NCBI RefSeq assembly: GCF_900105715.1
Contig: NZ_FNRY01000001.1
Span: 2,852,001 to 2,916,000 of the forward strand
DNA length: 64,000 nt
DNA from: Paramicrobacterium humi
GTDB taxonomy: Bacteria > Actinomycetota > Actinomycetes > Actinomycetales > Microbacteriaceae
Direction: 5' to 3'
Position 1 is the stretch's first letter, and each line of letters opens with the position of its first letter. The position numbers and the translations under genes were made by a program. This document shows, piece by piece, positions 61,558 to 64,000 of the stretch. Under the pieces are notes generated by a model that was given only the letters and a program-made list of their open reading frames with translations, did no database searches and was not told the origin of the DNA.

Positions 61558-63501
61558 GTGACCGCCCGCGTCGCCCGGGTGATGATCGACTCGCCCGTCC
61601 CGGCTCTCGACCACCCCTTCGACTACGCGATCCCCGATCACCTGGTCGACGATATCGTCGTCGGCGCCCGCGTGCGCGTGCCGCTGCGCAGCGGCGGGCG
61701 ACGCGCCGACGCATACGTAATCGAGCTCGCCGAGCAGAGCGATTTCGACGGGCAGCTGAGCGCGATCGACGAGCTGGTGTCTCCGATCCCAGTTCTCACT
61801 CCCGAAGTCTGGCGACTCGCCCGCCGCGCCGCCGACAGGGCGGCAGGCACCGCGAGTGACATCGTGCGGCTCGCCGTGCCCAAACGACACGTGCGCGTCG
61901 AGAAGGCGTGGCTCGCGGCCGAGGAGCCGAAGCCCCTCTCCATCGAACCGCCCGCCGTCGAGGGCTACGCCGACCCTGACCGGCTCACCGCCCCGGGAAC
62001 GCGCTCGGCGCTGTCCGCCATCCCGACGCTCGCCGAGACGGACGCGGGCGTCACCGTCGGACGCTGGGCGGCGACGGTCGCCCAGCTCGCGGCTCGCGTG
62101 CTCGCGACGGGCAGGAGCACGATCGTCTGCGTGCCCGACTACCGCGATCAGGACCAGCTGCAGTCCGCCTTGGCGGACTGCGTTCCCGCGCACGCGGTAT
62201 CTCGCCTCGACGCGCGGCAGAGCGCCGCCGAACGCTACCGCGCCTTCCTCGAGTGCCTGCGACCCGGCCCTCGCGTGATCATCGGCAACCGCTCGACCAT
62301 CTACGCGCCGGCCGCCGAGCTTGGCCTCATTCTGGTCTGGGACGACGCCGACGATCTCCACGCCGAGCCCCTCGCCCCGTATGTGCACACACGCGACGCC
62401 GCGCTCATCCGGCAGGAGGACAGCGGGTGCGCGCTGATCCTCGCCGGGCACACCCGCAGCGTCGAGGCGCAGCGCCTCGTCGAACTGGGCTGGCTCACCG
62501 CCGTCGAACCGGCACGGACCACAAGTCCCCGCGTCATTCTCAGCGACCCCGCACAGACGGGCGAGACCGCGCGCATCCCCTCGGCGGCGTGGCGCGCCGC
62601 ACGCGAGGCGCTCGCGCACGGCCCCGTTCTCGTGCAGGTTTCGCGCCCGGGATACGCCCCCGTCGTCGCTTGCCAGCGCTGCCACACCGCCGCACGCTGT
62701 CGAACGTGCCACGGCCCGCTCGGCATCCGCTCGGCGGGAGCAGCCCCGAGCTGTGCCCTGTGCGGCGCCATCCAGGCGGGATGGGCGTGCGACGAGTGCG
62801 GCGCAACACAGCTCCGCCTCGTCACGCGCGGCACGGGGCGGACGACCGAGGAGCTCGGTCGAGCATTCCCCGGCACGATGGTCGTCACCTCCGACGGCGA
62901 GCATCGCGTCGAACGGGTTCCCGCCCGGCCGGCGCTCGTCGTCGCGACGCGGGGAGCCGAACCGGTGGCCGACGGCGGCTACCACGCGATCCTGCTCCTC
63001 GACGGCGAGCGGATGCTCGCCCGCGAGGCGCTCAGCATCGCCATGGACTGCTTGCGCTGGTGGGCGAACGCCGCGGCCCTCAGCGCGCCCCGAGCACCCG
63101 TCGTGCTCGTCGGAGTCGGCGGCCGGCTCGGTCAGGCGCTCGCGACGTGGACCCCCGAGTCGTTCGCGGCCGCCGAACTCGCCGACCGTCGGGAGCTGGC
63201 GTTTCCGCCCGCCGTGCGCACCGCCTCGGTGAGCGGAGACCTCAGCGCCGTGGAGCGCGCCATCGACGGCGTCGATCCGGCGCTCTACCGCGACGTGCTC
63301 GGCCCGACCGAGCTGCCCGACGGCGGTGTACGGTCGGTTGTGCGCTTCGACTATGCGAAGGGCGCCGCTCTCGCGGCCGCCATGCGGGCCGCGATCATCG
63401 CCAACACGACCACACGCCGCCGCACGCCCGCGGCGAAGGGCGGCTACCGTCCGCCGCCGAGCCTGCGGATCAGATTCGACGAAACGGAGATCCTGCAATG
63501 A
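61558..63501 (+). CDS. priA: Primosomal protein N' (PriA), helicase-inactive actinobacterial form
   Basis: The 647-residue protein starts ARVMIDSPVPALDHPFDYAIPD (3'BD domain). The place where PriA normally has Walker A (GxTGSGKT) reads LATGRSTIVCVPDYRDQDQ, and DEEH is replaced by WDDADD, so ATP hydrolysis is probably lost. The zinc-binding cysteines are kept (CQRCHTAARCRTCHGPL, CALCG, CDECG). The C-terminal domain ends in SLRIRFDETEILQ. This loss of helicase motifs is typical of actinobacteria. GTG start; ATGA overlap with fmt. Confidence 0.93.
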   Translation: MTARVARVMIDSPVPALDHPFDYAIPDHLVDDIVVGARVRVPLRSGGRRADAYVIELAEQSDFDGQLSAIDELVSPIPVLTPEVWRLARRAADRAAGTASDIVRLAVPKRHVRVEKAWLAAEEPKPLSIEPPAVEGYADPDRLTAPGTRSALSAIPTLAETDAGVTVGRWAATVAQLAARVLATGRSTIVCVPDYRDQDQLQSALADCVPAHAVSRLDARQSAAERYRAFLECLRPGPRVIIGNRSTIYAPAAELGLILVWDDADDLHAEPLAPYVHTRDAALIRQEDSGCALILAGHTRSVEAQRLVELGWLTAVEPARTTSPRVILSDPAQTGETARIPSAAWRAAREALAHGPVLVQVSRPGYAPVVACQRCHTAARCRTCHGPLGIRSAGAAPSCALCGAIQAGWACDECGATQLRLVTRGTGRTTEELGRAFPGTMVVTSDGEHRVERVPARPALVVATRGAEPVADGGYHAILLLDGERMLAREALSIAMDCLRWWANAAALSAPRAPVVLVGVGGRLGQALATWTPESFAAAELADRRELAFPPAVRTASVSGDLSAVERAIDGVDPALYRDVLGPTELPDGGVRSVVRFDYAKGAALAAAMRAAIIANTTTRRRTPAAKGGYRPPPSLRIRFDETEILQ

Positions 63502-64000
63502 GAATCGTCTTCGCCGGCACTCCCGCCGTCGCCGTCCCCTCGCTTGATGCGCTGCACGATGCCGGACACGACATCGTCGCTGTCGTCACTCGAGAAGACG
63601 CCCCGCTTGGACGCAAGCGCGTGCTCACCCCCTCACTCGTCGCCGCCCGCGCGAGCGAACTGGGCCTTCCGCTCGTCAAAGCCAACCGGCTCGATGACGC
63701 CGTGACCGCCCGCATCGCCGAGCTGCGTCCCGAACTCGGCGTCATCGTCGCCTACGGCGGACTCGTTCGCGAACCGCTCTTGTCGACACCCCGCCACGGC
63801 TGGATCAACTTGCACTTCTCCGCGCTTCCCGCCTGGCGTGGCGCCGCTCCCGTCCAGCGCGCGCTCATCAACGGCGACGCGAGCATCGGGGTCACCGTCT
63901 TCCAGCTCGTTCCCGCCCTCGACGCCGGCGACGTGTGGACTGCGGCCACCGAGACGATCGGTCCCGACGAGACCGCCGGCCAGCTCCTCGACCGGCTCTC
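63498..64000 (+). CDS. fmt: Methionyl-tRNA formyltransferase (partial, runs off the window)
   Basis: The first 167 residues are present. They show MRIVFAGTPAVAVPSLDAL, the formyl-THF domain with the catalytic Asn-His in INLHFSALPAWRGAAPVQRALINGDASIGVTVF, and VPALDAGDV. The enzyme formylates initiator Met-tRNA. Start overlaps the priA stop by 4 bp. The C-terminal OB domain lies beyond the window. Confidence 0.95.
   Translation, partial: MRIVFAGTPAVAVPSLDALHDAGHDIVAVVTREDAPLGRKRVLTPSLVAARASELGLPLVKANRLDDAVTARIAELRPELGVIVAYGGLVREPLLSTPRHGWINLHFSALPAWRGAAPVQRALINGDASIGVTVFQLVPALDAGDVWTAATETIGPDETAGQLLDRL

Overview
The window is a gene-dense, high-GC stretch of bacterial chromosome from an actinobacterium, most probably family Microbacteriaceae. 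The evidence is the combination of DUF3159, DUF3000, aconitase A, DUF349 and actinobacterial SecD genes, a helicase-dead PriA, a guanylate kinase fused to an actinobacterial IHF domain, many GTG starts, and an actinobacterial PyrR leader. I see no rRNA, CRISPR array, insertion sequence or prophage. No gene-free stretch exceeds about 300 bp. The longest gene-poor region (about 21.65-22.49 kb) holds four tRNA genes.

Region 1 (1-5.8 kb): the end of an unidentified gene, a DUF3159 membrane protein, aconitase preceded by two operator-like sites, and dxs, the first enzyme of the MEP isoprenoid pathway.

Region 2 (5.8-9.5 kb) is the accessory cassette and the most interesting part. A minus-strand operon encodes an unrecognised protein with an amphipathic segment and a glycine-zipper hydrophobic core, followed 2 bp later by a metacaspase-type protease with an N-terminal peptidoglycan-binding domain. 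A winged-helix/BTAD (SARP-like) regulator is transcribed divergently and carries a rare TTA codon. The cassette lies between two terminator hairpins that share a 13-bp core, inside an otherwise housekeeping neighbourhood. My working model, which is inference, is a regulated protease plus membrane-active effector pair.

Region 3 (9.5-20.7 kb): a two-gene beta-oxidation operon (fused hydratase/dehydrogenase plus thiolase), RNase D with DUF3000, an exported alpha/beta hydrolase, sulfurtransferase plus SufE, ZapE ATPase, an ammonium transporter with a GlnR-like box, a small internally duplicated protein and a VOC protein.

Region 4 (20.8-22.5 kb): a MerR/GyrI-like regulator broken by a one-base deletion, then tRNA-Val(CAC) on the minus strand facing away from a plus-strand tRNA-Gly/Cys/Val(GAC) cluster.

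Region 5 (22.5-35.1 kb): a plus-strand run of thrS, a HIT protein, pdxS-pdxT (vitamin B6), a YebC-type regulator, ruvCAB (Holliday junction processing), yajC-secD-secF (protein export) and the bifunctional (p)ppGpp enzyme Rel.

Region 6 (35.0-37.9 kb): three minus-strand genes, an AbiEi-antitoxin-like protein, a DUF349 coiled-coil protein and a membrane-anchored cyclophilin.

Region 7 (38.0-64.0 kb) is an almost uninterrupted plus-strand run: rarA, rpsD, a small membrane-anchored protein, alaS-ruvX-mltG-aroE-aroC-aroK-aroB-aroQ (shikimate pathway), efp-nusB, then pyrR-pyrB-pyrC-(membrane protein)-carA-carB-pyrF (UMP synthesis) continuing into mIHF-gmk and rpoZ, then metK-priA-fmt (cut by the window end). 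Many neighbours overlap by 1-8 bp, which indicates translational coupling.
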